Part shown: one piece after another, positions 1 through 10,763 of the stretch
Layout: the number at the start of each line of letters is the position of its first letter
Numbering within the stretch: the first letter of the stretch is position 1
Assembly: GCA_947311845.1 (NCBI GenBank)
Contig: CAMZMU010000063.1
Coordinates: 53,914,064 to 53,978,063, forward strand
Direction of reading: 5' to 3'
DNA length: 64,000 bases
Origin: Poa pratensis
Lineage: Eukaryota; Streptophyta; Magnoliopsida; Poales; Poaceae
The notes under the pieces: generated by a model
Databases searched by the model: none
Seen by the model: the letters and a program-made list of their open reading frames with translations, nothing else
Told to the model about the DNA's origin: nothing
Program-made: the position numbers and the translations under genes

Positions 1-37
1 ATCATTGCTAACCGAATGCGATTCTGATATCCTGCAG

Positions 38-1671
38 GCAATGGCCCAGTTCATGGGGCAGGTGAGGGGAGGGAAGGCCACGTTTGACCCCGACCGCGTC
101 GTGATGAGCGGCGGCGCCACCGGCGCGCAGGAGACGCTCGCCTTCTGCCTCGCCAACCCCGGCGAGGCCTTCCTCGTGCCCACGCCATACTACCCAGGGT
201 ATGTTCCGTCAACGTACTGGATGACAAACCTATTAAATTTGGTTCATGTAGCTTGTAGAAAGTCAACCATAGACCCTGCAAATCAGGTCAAAAGGTAGAC
301 AAAAGTACAATCAGGGAAATCATTTTGGCAAGACTATTCTAGTGTCAACGAGAAATAACTAGCCTTTCCCACGAAAAGGGGCAGCTTTTTCAGTTTTCGT
401 GATCAAATCCAAGTACGATGCAAATTCCTGGATTAACGTTTTCAAGTTGAATCACGCTAGCTGGTCGTGCAGCGAGCCGCATTCACACGATCGATGGTGC
501 CGGTCTAGTCTAGGAGGATTTCAAGCTAGTGATGTTAACATCTTTGACCCATGCACGGCCAATTGACCGAGTAACAAAACGCCACGTAAGCACGCATGCA
601 TGCACGCTGACGAGTTGTTTCTCCATGCCTAACGATATCTGCTCTTTTTGTGATCATCACAGATTCGACCGCGACTGCTGCTGGAGATCGGGAATCAAGC
701 TGCTGCCGATCGAGTGCCACAGCTACAACGACTTCCGGCTCACCAAGGAGGCGCTGGTGTCGGCCTACGAGAACGCGCGGAGCAGCGGCATCCGCGTCAA
801 GGGGATCCTCATCACCAACCCGTCCAACCCGCTGGGCACCACCACGGACCGCGCCACGCTGGCCATGCTCGCCACCTTCGCCACGGAGCACCGGGTGCAC
901 CTCATCTGCGACGAGATCTACGCGGGCTCCGTGTTCGCCAAGCCGGAGTTCGTGAGCATCGCCGAGGTGATCGAGCACGACGTCCCCGGCGCCGACAGGG
1001 ATCTCATCCACATCGCCTACAGCCTCTCCAAGGACTTCGGCCTGCCCGGGTTCCGGGTCGGCATCGTCTACTCGTACAACGACGCCGTCGTGGCCTGCGC
1101 GCGCAAGATGTCCAGCTTCGGCCTCGTGTCGTCGCAGACGCAGCACTTCCTGGCGAAGATGCTCGGGGACGAGGAGTTCATGGCGCGCTTCTTGCGCGAG
1201 AGCGCGGCGCGGCTGGCGGCGCGGCACGAGCGCTTCACGTCGGGGCTCCGGGAGGTGGGCATCGGGTGCCTGCGCAGCAACGCCGGGCTCTTCTCGTGGA
1301 TGGACCTCCGCGGGATGCTCCGGGGGGAGAAGACGGCGGAGGCGGAGCTGGAGCTGTGGCGGGTGATCATACGCAAGGTGAAGCTGAACGTGTCGCCGGG
1401 GACGTCGTTCCACTACCGCGAGCCCGGGTGGTTCCGGGTCTGCCACGCCAACATGGACGACGAGACCATGGAGGTGGCGCTGGACCGGATCCGGCTCTTT
1501 GTGCGCCAGCACCAGCACCAGAAGGCCAAGGCCCAGCGATGGGCCGCCAAGGGGCACCTCCACCTCAGCCTGCAGCGCCACGGCGCCATGGCTTCGCAGC
1601 ATCACTCGTTCTCCAGCAACATGGCCGCGCTGCTGTCTCCACAGTCCCCGCTGGTCCACGCTGCAAGCTAA
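38..1671 (+). CDS. ACS: 1-aminocyclopropane-1-carboxylate synthase (ACC synthase), 5' end outside the window
   Basis: PLP enzyme that converts S-adenosylmethionine to ACC, the committed step of ethylene synthesis in the cytosol. Two exons are visible: 38-198 (acceptor CAG at 35-37, donor GT at 199-200) and 663-1671 (acceptor AG at 661-662). They join in frame at a split Gly codon and give 389 residues; about 95-100 N-terminal residues must lie upstream, judged from the usual family length. Recognisable blocks are VMSGGATGAQETLAFCLA, PYYPGFDRD, ITNPSNPLGT, the DEIYAG aspartate block, the SLSKDFGLPGFRVG block with the PLP lysine, and WFRVCHANM. The C-tail has serines and LSPQSPL, resembling Type 1 tails that carry kinase sites for stability control; this subtype call is inference. 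Reading frame is intact and GC-rich, as in grass genes. Confidence 0.93.
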
Positions 1672-1710
1672 GCCATTACGTTTTGGTACGGAAAGTTCCA
1701 AGGTTGCCGT

Positions 1711-2136
1711 TGTTAGGAATAATCTTGTCAATGTAGTTGGATGGTAGAAGGAGCTAGCTTAATCATGAAGTATTCAGGGTATATAGGGAGAACTCTAGAA
1801 TTAGGAATGTTCTAGAGTAAGATATTTAGAAGCAGTATGAAATATCTAGAGTTTGTAGAGTATTCTAGAAGTATGGTGTAGGGTTTGGATTGTGCCACAT
1901 GGCAACAATCTTAGGGGTCATGTACAAGTATAAATAGGGGTACCATCCCTCCCATGTAACCAGAGCCTTGTAAGCGAAGATGTAGCCTCAAGCATATGTA
2001 TGATATAGAGCATATATGTGGTCTGTCATATATGCATATGCGTTTGTGTGTGTGAACCACAACCTTATTAGAAGGGAGCTAAGTGATTTAGCTCCCACAG
2101 CCGTACGTTACGTACGGTCTTTTTTTCGATCGCATG
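1711..2136 (+). other. Possible LTR-like segment downstream of ACS
   Basis: The segment begins TGTTAGGAATA 40 bases after the ACS stop and contains a good TATA box (TATAAATA at 1929-1936) and several TCTAGA-rich direct repeats at 1790-1875. Start and TATA resemble a copia LTR, but I could not find a matching end or target duplication. It may simply be ACS 3' flank. The same 11 bases recur inverted at 2327-2337. Confidence 0.25.
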
Positions 2137-2337
2137 TGTTAGAAGTCTATCGATCGAGAGCGAACAAGAGAGACAACAAAATGATTCGATAGATTGATTC
2201 ATTGTTCGATTACATGGAGTATTTATACAAGGACAACCGACTATCGAGATGTCGGTAACACGAAAAGACGCCTCTAGGAGGCATGTCGGTTTGGGCATAT
2301 CTTCAACCGTTTAAGACGGTTATATATATTCCTAACA
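2137..2337 (-). repeat. Probable short solo LTR (copia/TRIM-like)
   Basis: On the minus strand this 201-bp block starts TGTTAGGAATA and ends CTTCTAACA, with TATAAATA at about 2226-2219, the layout of a short LTR. No primer-binding site or internal region adjoins it, so it would be a solo LTR. The flanks (GCATG and GCAAA) match only partly, so the target duplication is not proven. Confidence 0.45.
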
Positions 2338-2522
2338 GCAAAATACGGTGAATCTATGTACAAAATAAGTCTAGATTCATACATTGTGAAGATGGCCTCA
2401 TCGGCCTTCACGACTCCGGATAGCGGAAAGCGATAGAATCCCCAGGGCCTCACACGTCACCTGAGTCCACCGTAGTTCGTCGACAGCGGCTGCCCGGTCG
2501 CGCCAGCCGTCGCCGAAGAAAA

Positions 2523-5500
2523 ATGACGTCGACGCTGGTCACCGCCACCTCGCTCGCTCTCCACCTTCCCGGCGCCCTCCGTGCCCTCCCCTCGCCGCCT
2601 CCTGTGGCCCGCGCTGGCGGCGCCACCCGCCGCCGCGCGGTCCTGCGCTGTGCCGCGGTGTCCGAGCTCGCGCCCGCCGTATCCGCCGCATACGGTGCGC
2701 TCCTCGTGGGCGGCGGCGCATTCGCATGTACGTTCTTCGGTCTCATCTGCTATTGTGATTTCTTTCTTCCCTGATGATCTGCTGGGTCGGGGATTTGTTC
2801 TTTGACCGTCGATTTTCTGATTCTCACTTTGTGCAGATGCGAGGTCGGGCAGTAAAGGCTCCATCTTTGGAGGGCTCTCCGGATCTGCGCTCATGGGCAT
2901 TGTGAGTGGACGTCAAACATTCTCCACCTTTTTGTCTTCTCTTTTGATTTGTGGGTCTAGTTTGTGGATTAGATATCAAATGCGGTGGCGAAAATTCATA
3001 ACAATGGCGGCATAGAATAAATGAATAATTAATATAGAGACAGAATATGCTTAGTGCCGGCTTGAACACCGAAGAGCTTGGACTACAAGTCGATAGTGGA
3101 AAAAAGGAATAAAAATTTCGACCAGTAGTTTATTCGGGGGTAGCAAAGTTGGAGATGATCTTGTTTTCTCTTGCCGGGCATGGTGAATTTGATGTTCAAC
3201 ACTTCGGAAGATAATCTGGTAATGTAGATGGGTTTAGGAAGTCCAATGGCATGACAACTCGTACAGTAGAACTTTCCTAGATTCTCCTAAAACAACAGGG
3301 ATTTTTCCGCGGTTCCATTTCGACTATTCTTACAAGAACTTTGATTTTGATTCTCATAATGTGATCCTGCTTTAGGAAGTTACACTGAAGAAGAATCACT
3401 ATAGCATTCATTTCTTCTGGAAATACATGCCATTTTTCAACACTAGGAAGATAATCTGGTAATGTAGATGGCTTTAGGAAATCTAATGACATGACGCTCC
3501 TACACCGTGTAAGTGTAACATTACTAGATACTCCTAGAGAAACAGGGACTTGTACCCGGTTCTGTTTCGAGCATAATTAGAAGAACTGAGTTTCGTCTGG
3601 TCACGTAATCCTACTTCAACAAGTGATACTCCCTCTGTTCCTTTATATAAGGTGTCTAAGTTTTTGAGAAAAAATTCAACATATAAGGTGTATTACGATT
3701 TATGGACATTTTTACCCATAAAAAAATGAGTCACAATATGGATTGGAGGAATTTGATGGATTGTTTTTAGTTTGTGGCTAATAGGGACTCCTTTCTCTCG
3801 ATTTTTATCAGTACATACTTAGTCCACCGCATGCAAAATACTGGCGTCTTAATATCCGTGCCAAAAGCTTAGACACCTTATATTAAGGAACGGAGGGAGT
3901 AGTAAAGAAGAATCATTATAGCATACAGTTCTTCTCGAAAGACATGACATTTTTCAACACTTTGGAAGATTATGGCAATATAGATGAATTGAAGAAATCA
4001 AATGACATGACGCTCCTACACAGTGGAACATTTCTAGATTCTTCTAGAGAAACAGGGATTTTTCCCCGGTTCCATTTTGACCATTATTAGAACTTTGATT
4101 TAATTTGTGATAATGTGGTACTACATCAGGAAGTGATATTAAAGAAGAATCATTATAGCATACAGTTCTTCAGGGAATACATGTCATTATTGTTTTCGTT
4201 TGTCATGTCCACGGCTCTACGCAAGGAAAAGCAAACTTGGAAAACCCGAAAAGTAGCACTATTCACCATGCTGCCAAATATTACAGTTATATGTCTATAA
4301 AAAAATGGAGATGTATTTGCTATACAACTGTAATGCTTATGATCAGATATATAGTCCTTTAAGACAACTGTAATGCTTATGATCAGATATATAGTCCTTT
4401 AAGACAACTGTGGCTGCTTCAAGTTATATCTAACTAATCTGCTCCGTTATAATCTAGGTCCACCGTTATAAGCGGTTCAGACCTTTTTTAACTAATGTGC
4501 ATATTACTAAACTTTAAGCGGGAACAGTTATAAGCCCCCCCATAATCTTGATATTATAATCATTCCACTGCAATTATTCTTGTGGATTTATGTGTAAATT
4601 GTATCAGGGTGTCCGAAACTTAATGCTATAAAAATCAAATTTATTTATTTGCTTGAGGGGATTGACAAAATAAAAAAAATGGTTAAGTATACAGCCAGCC
4701 AAGAAATTCTTACTCCCAAGCCCTATTGGGAGAAATACCCATAAATTACAAATTGAAACAGTAATATGAATTATATATAACAAGGATTCTGTAAAATTAC
4801 ATTTACAGTTCAAAATTCCATGTTTTCTTGCGAATATTTGGAATGTGATACTTCTGGAATTATGGGGTGGAGTTTGCAAATGAAAATCTTGGAGTCAGAA
4901 TTTTTGTAGGACTGCTTTTGCTGATTCCTTTCTTTGTGCAACTACTGCACAGAATTGGTATTCAGAATTAGATTCGATGCCAGAGTTTCATGGTTTCTTG
5001 TTCTACCACTCTTTCATGCACAACCAAGGTCTCGAAGTCCATGCTGGTTTGATGGAAAAAATATTATGGTTTCCGGTTCTGACACAGCAACACTACAAAT
5101 GCACAACCTAGACTGGGAGGTCTCTCTACAGCTCCTGAATCTCAGACTCTAAAATAAACAGACAGTTTAATGCTGAATGGAAAACAAACGATGGATGTGA
5201 TGAATTTAGAAAGATGTACTCTGGTGCAAATCTATGAGCTCTAGACTGGTTCAGGCTGCGGATTTGTTGCTCATACATGCTGATTCTATGGTTATTCTTA
5301 CTGAAGTTAGATTAGTGGCACCCTATTTCTTTCAATCAAGGATCCACAACTTAGTAATCTTCCTACTGTTGTCTGCTCTGATCAAGTGACCATTATGTCT
5401 GCATACGTGTGCTCTGAATTTTCATGTCTAGTTCATCTGTTTTTTCTCTAGGCCTATTATCTGATGCAATCTCCTGAAACAAAGGTGCTAGGCGATGCTG

Positions 5501-7472
5501 TTGGATTTGGATCAGCCTTTCTGTTTGCCTGCGTATTTAGGAAATCTAATGACATGCCGCTCCTACATCGTGTAACATTACTAGATGCTCCTAGAGAAAC
5601 AGAACCTGTTTCATTTCGAGCATAATTAGAGGAACTTTGATTTTTTGTCTGGTAATGTGAATCCTACTTCAGGAAGTGATAGTAAAGTAGAATTATTATA
5701 GCATACAGTTCTTCTGGAAAGACATGACATATTTCAAGACTTTGGAAGATAATCTGGTAATATAGATGAATTAGAGAAATCTAATGACATGAGAAACAGG
5801 GATTTTTCCCGGTTCCATTTTGACCATTATTAGAAAAACTTTGATTTTCTGCATGGTAATGTGGTACTACTTCAGAAAGTGTTACTAAAGATGAATCATT
5901 ATAGCATAGAGTTCTTCAGGAAATACCATTTTTCTTTTTGTTTGTCATGTCTACGGCTGTACGCAAGGCGAAAAAAACTTGGAAAAAGTACCAAATCACC
6001 ACGCTGCCAAATATTACAGTTATATGTCTATATATAAAAATGGAGATGTATTTGCTTTACAACTGTAATGCTTATGATCAGATATATAGTTCAATAAGGC
6101 AACTGTGGCAGCTTCAATTCATATCTGATTAATCTGCTCATATAATCTAGATCCATATATAAGCAGTTCATACCTTTCTTTTTGTTACTAATGTGCATAT
6201 TTTAGCATTTTCGTGCGTATTGTGATTAGCCCCCCATAATCTTAATTTTATATTATTCCACTTCGGTGTTTCCGTGAGCAAAATATGATGATCCATGGTA
6301 TACTGCAGTTATTCATATAGATTTATGTGTAAATTGTGAGTGAAAGAGAGTCTGAAATTTAATGGTACTAAAATCAAATTTCTTTATTTGCTTGAGGGTA
6401 TTGTCAAAACAAAAGAAATGTTTAAGTATACATTCAACCAAGAAGTTCTTACTGTGAAGCCCTATTGGGAGAAATACCCAAAAATTACAAATTTAAACGG
6501 TAATATGAATTGTATGTAACAAGGATTCTGTAGAGATACATTTAGAGGTTCAAAATTCCATGTTTTCTTATGAATATTAGGAGTGTGATACTTCTGGAAT
6601 TATGAGGTGGAGTTTGTGAATGAAAATCTTGGAGCCAGAATTTTTGTAGGACTGCTTTTCCCGATTCCTTTCTTTGTGCCACTACTGCACATAATTTGTA
6701 TTCGGAATCATATTTGATGCCAAAGTTTCATGGTTTCTGGTTCTAGCACTCTTCCATGCACAATCAAGGTCTTGACGTTCATGCTGGTTTGATCGCAAAG
6801 TTTTATGGTTTCTGGTTGTAACACAGCAACACTACCATGCACAGCCTAGACTGGGAGGTCTATGTACAGCTCCTGGATCTCGAACTCTAAAGTAATCAGA
6901 CAGTTTTAGGTCTAATGGAAAACATCCTATGAATGTGATGAATTTAGAAAGATGTACTCTTGGTGCAAATCAATGAGCTCTAGACAGGTTCAGACTGCGG
7001 ATTCATTGCTCATACATGCTAATTCTATGGTTATTTTACTGAAGTTAGATTGGTGGCACTCCCATTTCTTTCAATGAAGGATCCACGTCTTAGTAATTCT
7101 ATGGTTATTTTTAATGAAGTCTGATCTGATCAAGTGATCATTATGTCTGCGTACATGTGCTCTGAATTTTCATTCTAGTTTATCTGTTTTCTGTCCAGGC
7201 CTATTATCTGATGCAATCTCCTGAGACGAAGGCACTAGGCGACGCTGTTGGGTTTGGATCAGCCCTTCTGTTTGCCTGCGTATTTGGTATGTTTCTTTTC
7301 ACCATCTCGTGTTTCCGTTTCGACGAAACAAGAATGTGATGCTGAATCCTCCTGTTTTTCAGGCATCAGGTTGTACAACACCCGGAAACTGGTGCCATCT
7401 GGCCTTCTTTTAGTACTTTCTCTTGGTTCCTTGGGCGTCTTCCATTCTGCTTACGTGCAAGACAAGGTGTGA
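2523..7472 (+). CDS. FAX4: FATTY ACID EXPORT 4-like TMEM14 family protein, chloroplast-targeted
   Basis: Small membrane protein of the TMEM14/UPF0136 family; plant FAX members sit in plastid envelopes and are linked to fatty-acid export. Exons are 2523-2727, 2837-2901, 7199-7286 and 7363-7472, all with GT-AG borders and consistent phases, giving 155 residues. Residues 1 to about 43 are Ser/Ala/Arg-rich with RRRAVLRCAA, a plausible transit peptide. Then come SAAYGALLVGGGAFAYARSG, the Gly-rich GSIFGGLSGSALM block, and two hydrophobic stretches around DAVGFGSALLFACVFG and SGLLLVLSLGSLGVFHSAY. The start is the first ATG in a GC-rich exon. Intron 2 (2902-7198) is swollen by a tandem duplication carrying a dead copy of exon 3. 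The FAX4 subtype is inferred from the short length plus transit peptide. Confidence 0.85.
3213..4180 (+). repeat. Degenerate tandem repeats inside intron 2 of the FAX4-like gene
   Basis: Three related copies of about 200 bases (about 3213-3430, 3441-3640 and 3900-4180) share blocks such as AACAGGGA-TTTTTCC, CATTATAGCAT and TGACATGACGCTCCTAC. The third is split from the second by the MITE at 3629-3899. They are non-coding and diverged. Confidence 0.6.
3629..3899. mobile_element. Stowaway MITE in FAX4-like intron 2
   Basis: 271 bp with terminal inverted repeats CTCCCTCTGTTCCTT and AAGGAACGGAGGGAG, flanked by TA on both sides (3627-3628 and 3900-3901). Copy 2 of the surrounding duplication has the uninterrupted site with one TA at 5680-5681, which proves the borders. 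Confidence 0.92.
5452..5539 (+). pseudogene. Duplicate (decoy) exon 3 of the FAX4-like gene without a splice donor
   Basis: Encodes the same peptide block as true exon 3 at 7199-7286 (AYYLMQSPETK then LGDAVGFGSA), behind a good acceptor TTTTTTCTCTAG. Where the true exon has G|GTATG, this copy continues AGGAAATC, so the donor is lost at the duplication junction. Differences from the true exon are few and include one Leu/Phe and one Ala/Val change. It is probably skipped; inclusion would run into intron sequence. Confidence 0.8.
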
Positions 7473-8366
7473 GCCTTTGTCGCTTCACCAGCTCCAGTTT
7501 TCTGTACTAGCTGGATCTTCCTTGAAGGTTTTCTCTGTTAAATGGGAAAACTTGAACCGAGCACCGACTGTCGGTTTATCTTCCAAAGTCTCAGCGAACA
7601 GCATTTAGTGTCCTCTGTTTGTTGCCAATGATAAGCTGTGACGAAGCTTTCAGTCGCTAATTGCGCTGATTGCAGTGTAGAGCTTATGAGATTTCAGCAT
7701 TTGTTTGCCTAAACCGTCGGCGCTACAAGTACATGGGCAAAGTTAGCTAGGTTGTCTGTATCCTATCACTGCACAGTGAGTACAAGCATGGATAGATACG
7801 CTGTGGACCGTTGACATGAAATCATCACGCATGCCACGCCTATCATCTACTCCTAATGATAATCCATTTGGTTGCTAACTACAGTAGATCTGGGACCTGT
7901 GAATCGTGATGCCGTACCACCCTGTAAGCGTAGCTCCTCTTAATTGGCTATCTGTTCCGCGTCTGACGTGATGTGGCACCACGCTAATTGGATGTCGATC
8001 TTGCTACATTTCGGTATGTTCACTTGTTCTTTGGCGCTTCATTATTATTGCTCTGAAAGATAGCGTAGGTATCGTACGTCAAAGAAGACAGATCTTCACA
8101 CATGAATGATCATAGCTCTCTGACAGAGCGCACGCTATTGCACAAATTTCTCAGTGCTCCAATAGTTCTGCTGCTACTGTGTCTGGCAAGTGAGTTGTCT
8201 CTTGCCAGAGCGCACGCTATCGTGCACTTCGTCAGTGTTGCACCGGTCTGCTGCCCCTGCGTTTGGCAAGTTTTCTCTCGTTGCAGTGCAGCAGGCAGCG
8301 AGTTGCAGAAAGCTAGCAGAATCCACACAGGATCACATGACTAGTTTTGTACTGGCATGAAATTTA
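7473..8366. other. Intergenic region after the FAX4-like gene
   Basis: No gene recognised. It should hold the 3' UTR of the FAX4-like gene at its left end. A diverged direct repeat lies at about 8126-8190 and 8207-8272 (both contain CAGAGCGCACGCTAT and a TCTGCTGC block). Confidence 0.5.
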
Positions 8367-8513
8367 GGGATGTAAATGGACCATTAAATGACGCCACATA
8401 ATCCCATTTATTTTGGTCAACAGCTCAAAAACGTGTTCCATTTACTGGCAAAATGACTTACGCGCCACTTACATGGGATTATATGGCGCCATTTAATGGT
8501 CCATTTACATCCC
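8367..8513. mobile_element. Short palindromic MITE
   Basis: 147 bp with nearly perfect long terminal inverted repeats (GGGATGTAAATGGACCATTA and its complement), flanked by TTA on the left and TAA on the right. TA on both sides would fit a Stowaway-type duplication, but family is uncertain. Confidence 0.7.
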
Positions 8514-8549
8514 TAATAAAATTGACTGTCCTGAACTAACTAACTAGTA

Positions 8550-8663
8550 CTCCATCCGTTCCTAATTAGATGACTTCCATTTACCCACATGTGGATGTAC
8601 CTAGACATATTACAAGTTTAGATACATCCAAATTTGAACAAATGGAAGTCATCTAATTTAGAT
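8550..8663. mobile_element. Degenerate Stowaway-like MITE
   Basis: Starts TA-CTCCATCCGTTCCTAATTAG and has an inverted partner (AAGTCATCTAATT) on the right. The expected terminal GGAGGGAG is missing, so the right end is lost or mutated. Confidence 0.55.
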
Positions 8664-9387
8664 ACTTCGGGCACGAGATGAACAGCCGCTCGCGGACCAA
8701 ATTGATGGGGTCTCTTCGATTATCCACTGCCTCGTGTGGCCAGTTCGACGATCTTGTTTCTTCCTGCTACACACACGCAAACGTGATAAAAGAACAAAAT
8801 CCATTCGACCCCATGCAGACAAGGTCCGCGTCTGGAATTCCTAGGCCTGTCTACTACTCGAACTCGATTGTGGACGACAATGGAACAGCCGAGGAGATTC
8901 CTCCGAGAGGGCACCGAATGGGCGGTGGACGGAGTTAAGTTCCAGGCGCGGCCGACAGGACACCGGAGAGGTTGCGCATTGATGGCGCGTATTTCGCCGC
9001 ATCATCGTCCACCCTCCCGTGCGCGCAGGGCACCCTGCAACCACCACCGCCATTACTCCAAGCACGAGCCCTCCGTTTCCGGCCGGTTCCAGTAGTTTTC
9101 TCCTGATCCCTCTCCGTCGCGGCCACCCGCACTGTTGGGCACAAGCGGCCACATGTTTGACGCGCCCCAAAACCTCTCGTGCCTCGTGCCCCTATCGGAT
9201 CAGCTCTCACGGAATTGTTCGTGTCAGGTGTGCGGACAGAATCGGAAATTTGAACGTATCCAACACCAGTGCCCGAGAAGAAAATTCAAAAAAAGTGTGT
9301 GAGACAACAACGCAATCCAATGGCCGGATTTATCATCATCAGGTGAGATCGACAGACGATTTCTTGGAAGCAATCTACTAAGCTACG
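8664..9387. other. Non-coding region before the OVATE gene 3' end
   Basis: No gene recognised. Short overlapping ORFs on both strands show no family features. The OVATE 3' UTR should lie just left of 9388. Confidence 0.4.
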
Positions 9388-10533
9388 TTACACGCGCCAC
9401 GCCGGCAGAGGCGGCCGGCGGCGAGGCGGCGTCCTCTGCCGCGGGGCCGCCGTCTGCCTGGCAGGCTCCCGGTGCTGCGGGGCGAACACCTCGTCCCAGA
9501 TCCCGGCAAAGGCGCGGAGGATGGCGTCGTGGTGGCGGGGCGCGTTGAGGGCCAGGAAGCGCCGGAGGAGCTCGCGGAGCTCGTCGCCCGCCACGATCCC
9601 GTTCTCCACGATCATGTTCAGCATCGACCGCCGGAAGTCGGCCAGCGGGTCCTCCGACTGCTTCACCACCGCCACGCTCCCATCCAGCCGGTTCCCGACG
9701 ACGCCGACGAAGCCGTTGTTGTTGCTATTGGTGTCGCAGCTCTTCGCTTTCCGGTGGTGCGGCGTCGCTGCCTGTGGTGTCAGCGAGCGCTTGGAATCTT
9801 CTTTACTCTTGGCACTATCCTCCTCGGTCTCGGTCTTGGCGTCCTGGAGGAGCGGCTCCAGCGGCGGCGGCGGCGGGAGCGGGCGAGGTGGCAGCGGCGT
9901 AAAGTGCGGGTCTCCTCCTTCTTGTCTGTTGACTTTGTCGACGCTCTTCACCCTCCGATGCTGCTGCTGCTGCTGGGTCTGAAGAACCTGTGATAAAGAT
10001 GGCGGCCGCGGCCGCGGCGGCGAGAAGTCCCCGTGGCCTTCTTTGGTGCTGGGCTTGTCGTCGCTACGCACGGCTCGACGCGGCACGGGCCGCGACGGCA
10101 ACGGCGGAGGCGGTGGCGGCGGCGTTGGGGAGAAGTGATTTCTCCCGGGGCTCTTCTGCGGGGCGGCGCACGACTTGACGCTCTGCTCGAGGTCGCGGAG
10201 CTCGCGCAGCAGGCCGGAGAAGCTGGGCGTGGTGGCGGAGCTGGCCCGCTTGAACTCGACCTCCTCCTCGCCGTCGGCCTCGGCATCCTCCCACAGGAAG
10301 GAGGAGGAGGCGGAGGGCACGGTGAGCGTGCCGGTGGACGCCGACCCGGACGGCCGCGCCCTGGCCCCGCGCGACGTGGCCGTGGTCGCGGTGGACGCCT
10401 CCGTGCCGGAGCGCGGCGACGAGGCGGCTACCGCCGCCGCCGCCACTGCGACGGCCTTGGGGTCCTTGCAGCCGCAGCCGAGCGAGAAGCCGACGCCGCC
10501 GAACCGCTTCCTCGCCGCCACGCCGGGGCTCAT
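9388..10533 (-). CDS. OFP: OVATE family protein (transcriptional repressor)
   Basis: Single-exon gene of 381 residues, as is usual for OVATE family proteins, which act in the nucleus as growth and shape regulators, often with TALE homeodomain partners. The conserved OVATE domain is near the C-terminus (about residues 293-352): KQSEDPLADFRRSMLNMI, then GDELRELLRRFLALN and HHDAILRAFAGIWDEVF. The N-terminal two thirds are low-complexity: Ala and Ser runs, an acidic stretch around EDAEADGEEEVEFKRA that resembles the WEDAEAD-type motif of the family, several polyproline tracts, and a Gln run. The tail after the domain is Arg/Pro-rich. Start is the ATG at 10533, with a TATA-like box about 96 bases upstream. 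Base composition is strongly GC-rich; no lesion is seen. Confidence 0.9.
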   Translation of the reverse strand: MSPGVAARKRFGGVGFSLGCGCKDPKAVAVAAAAVAASSPRSGTEASTATTATSRGARARPSGSASTGTLTVPSASSSFLWEDAEADGEEEVEFKRASSATTPSFSGLLRELRDLEQSVKSCAAPQKSPGRNHFSPTPPPPPPPLPSRPVPRRAVRSDDKPSTKEGHGDFSPPRPRPPSLSQVLQTQQQQQHRRVKSVDKVNRQEGGDPHFTPLPPRPLPPPPPLEPLLQDAKTETEEDSAKSKEDSKRSLTPQAATPHHRKAKSCDTNSNNNGFVGVVGNRLDGSVAVVKQSEDPLADFRRSMLNMIVENGIVAGDELRELLRRFLALNAPRHHDAILRAFAGIWDEVFAPQHREPARQTAAPRQRTPPRRRPPLPAWRV

Positions 10534-10628
10534 CCCCTCCCTCGCGCGCGCGCGTATGCCACGCCCGTGTCACTCGCTTGGTGTAGTCCTGGACGGTAGC
10601 CTGGGCTCACAGGAATCTTGGACGGCGG

Positions 10629-10636
10629 CCTTATAT
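10629..10636 (-). promoter_or_regulatory. TATA-like box of the OVATE gene
   Basis: ATATAAGG on the minus strand, about 96 bases before the ATG at 10533. Position fits a plant core promoter with a short 5' UTR. Confidence 0.45.
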
Positions 10637-10763
10637 TGCAGAGGTGTTGGCATTCGGCTCCGCTCACTTCTGGGGGGGAGTTTATGAAGCGGACGACGAA
10701 GCCAGTGAGCGAAGCTGCGTCGCCCTGTACATGCACTTTGTACGTACGCACAAACACGCACAC

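Larger units (their letters stand above)
3476..7286 (+). repeat. Tandem segmental duplication of intron 2 plus exon 3
   Basis: Copy 1 runs about 3476-5538 and copy 2 about 5539-7286; they align along their length (for example 4604-5450 with 6350-7197). The junction at 5536-5545 joins the end of exon 3 (GTATTT) to the intron sequence AGGAAATCTAATGACATG also found at 3476. A TTT shared by both partners is a likely microhomology. Copy 1 alone has the Stowaway MITE and an extra 40-base tandem unit at about 4328-4408. Confidence 0.85.

Noticed and set aside
535..1731. 398-residue ORF antisense to ACS
   Set aside because: Shadow of a GC-rich coding exon on the other strand; composition Arg/Pro/His-rich with no family features.
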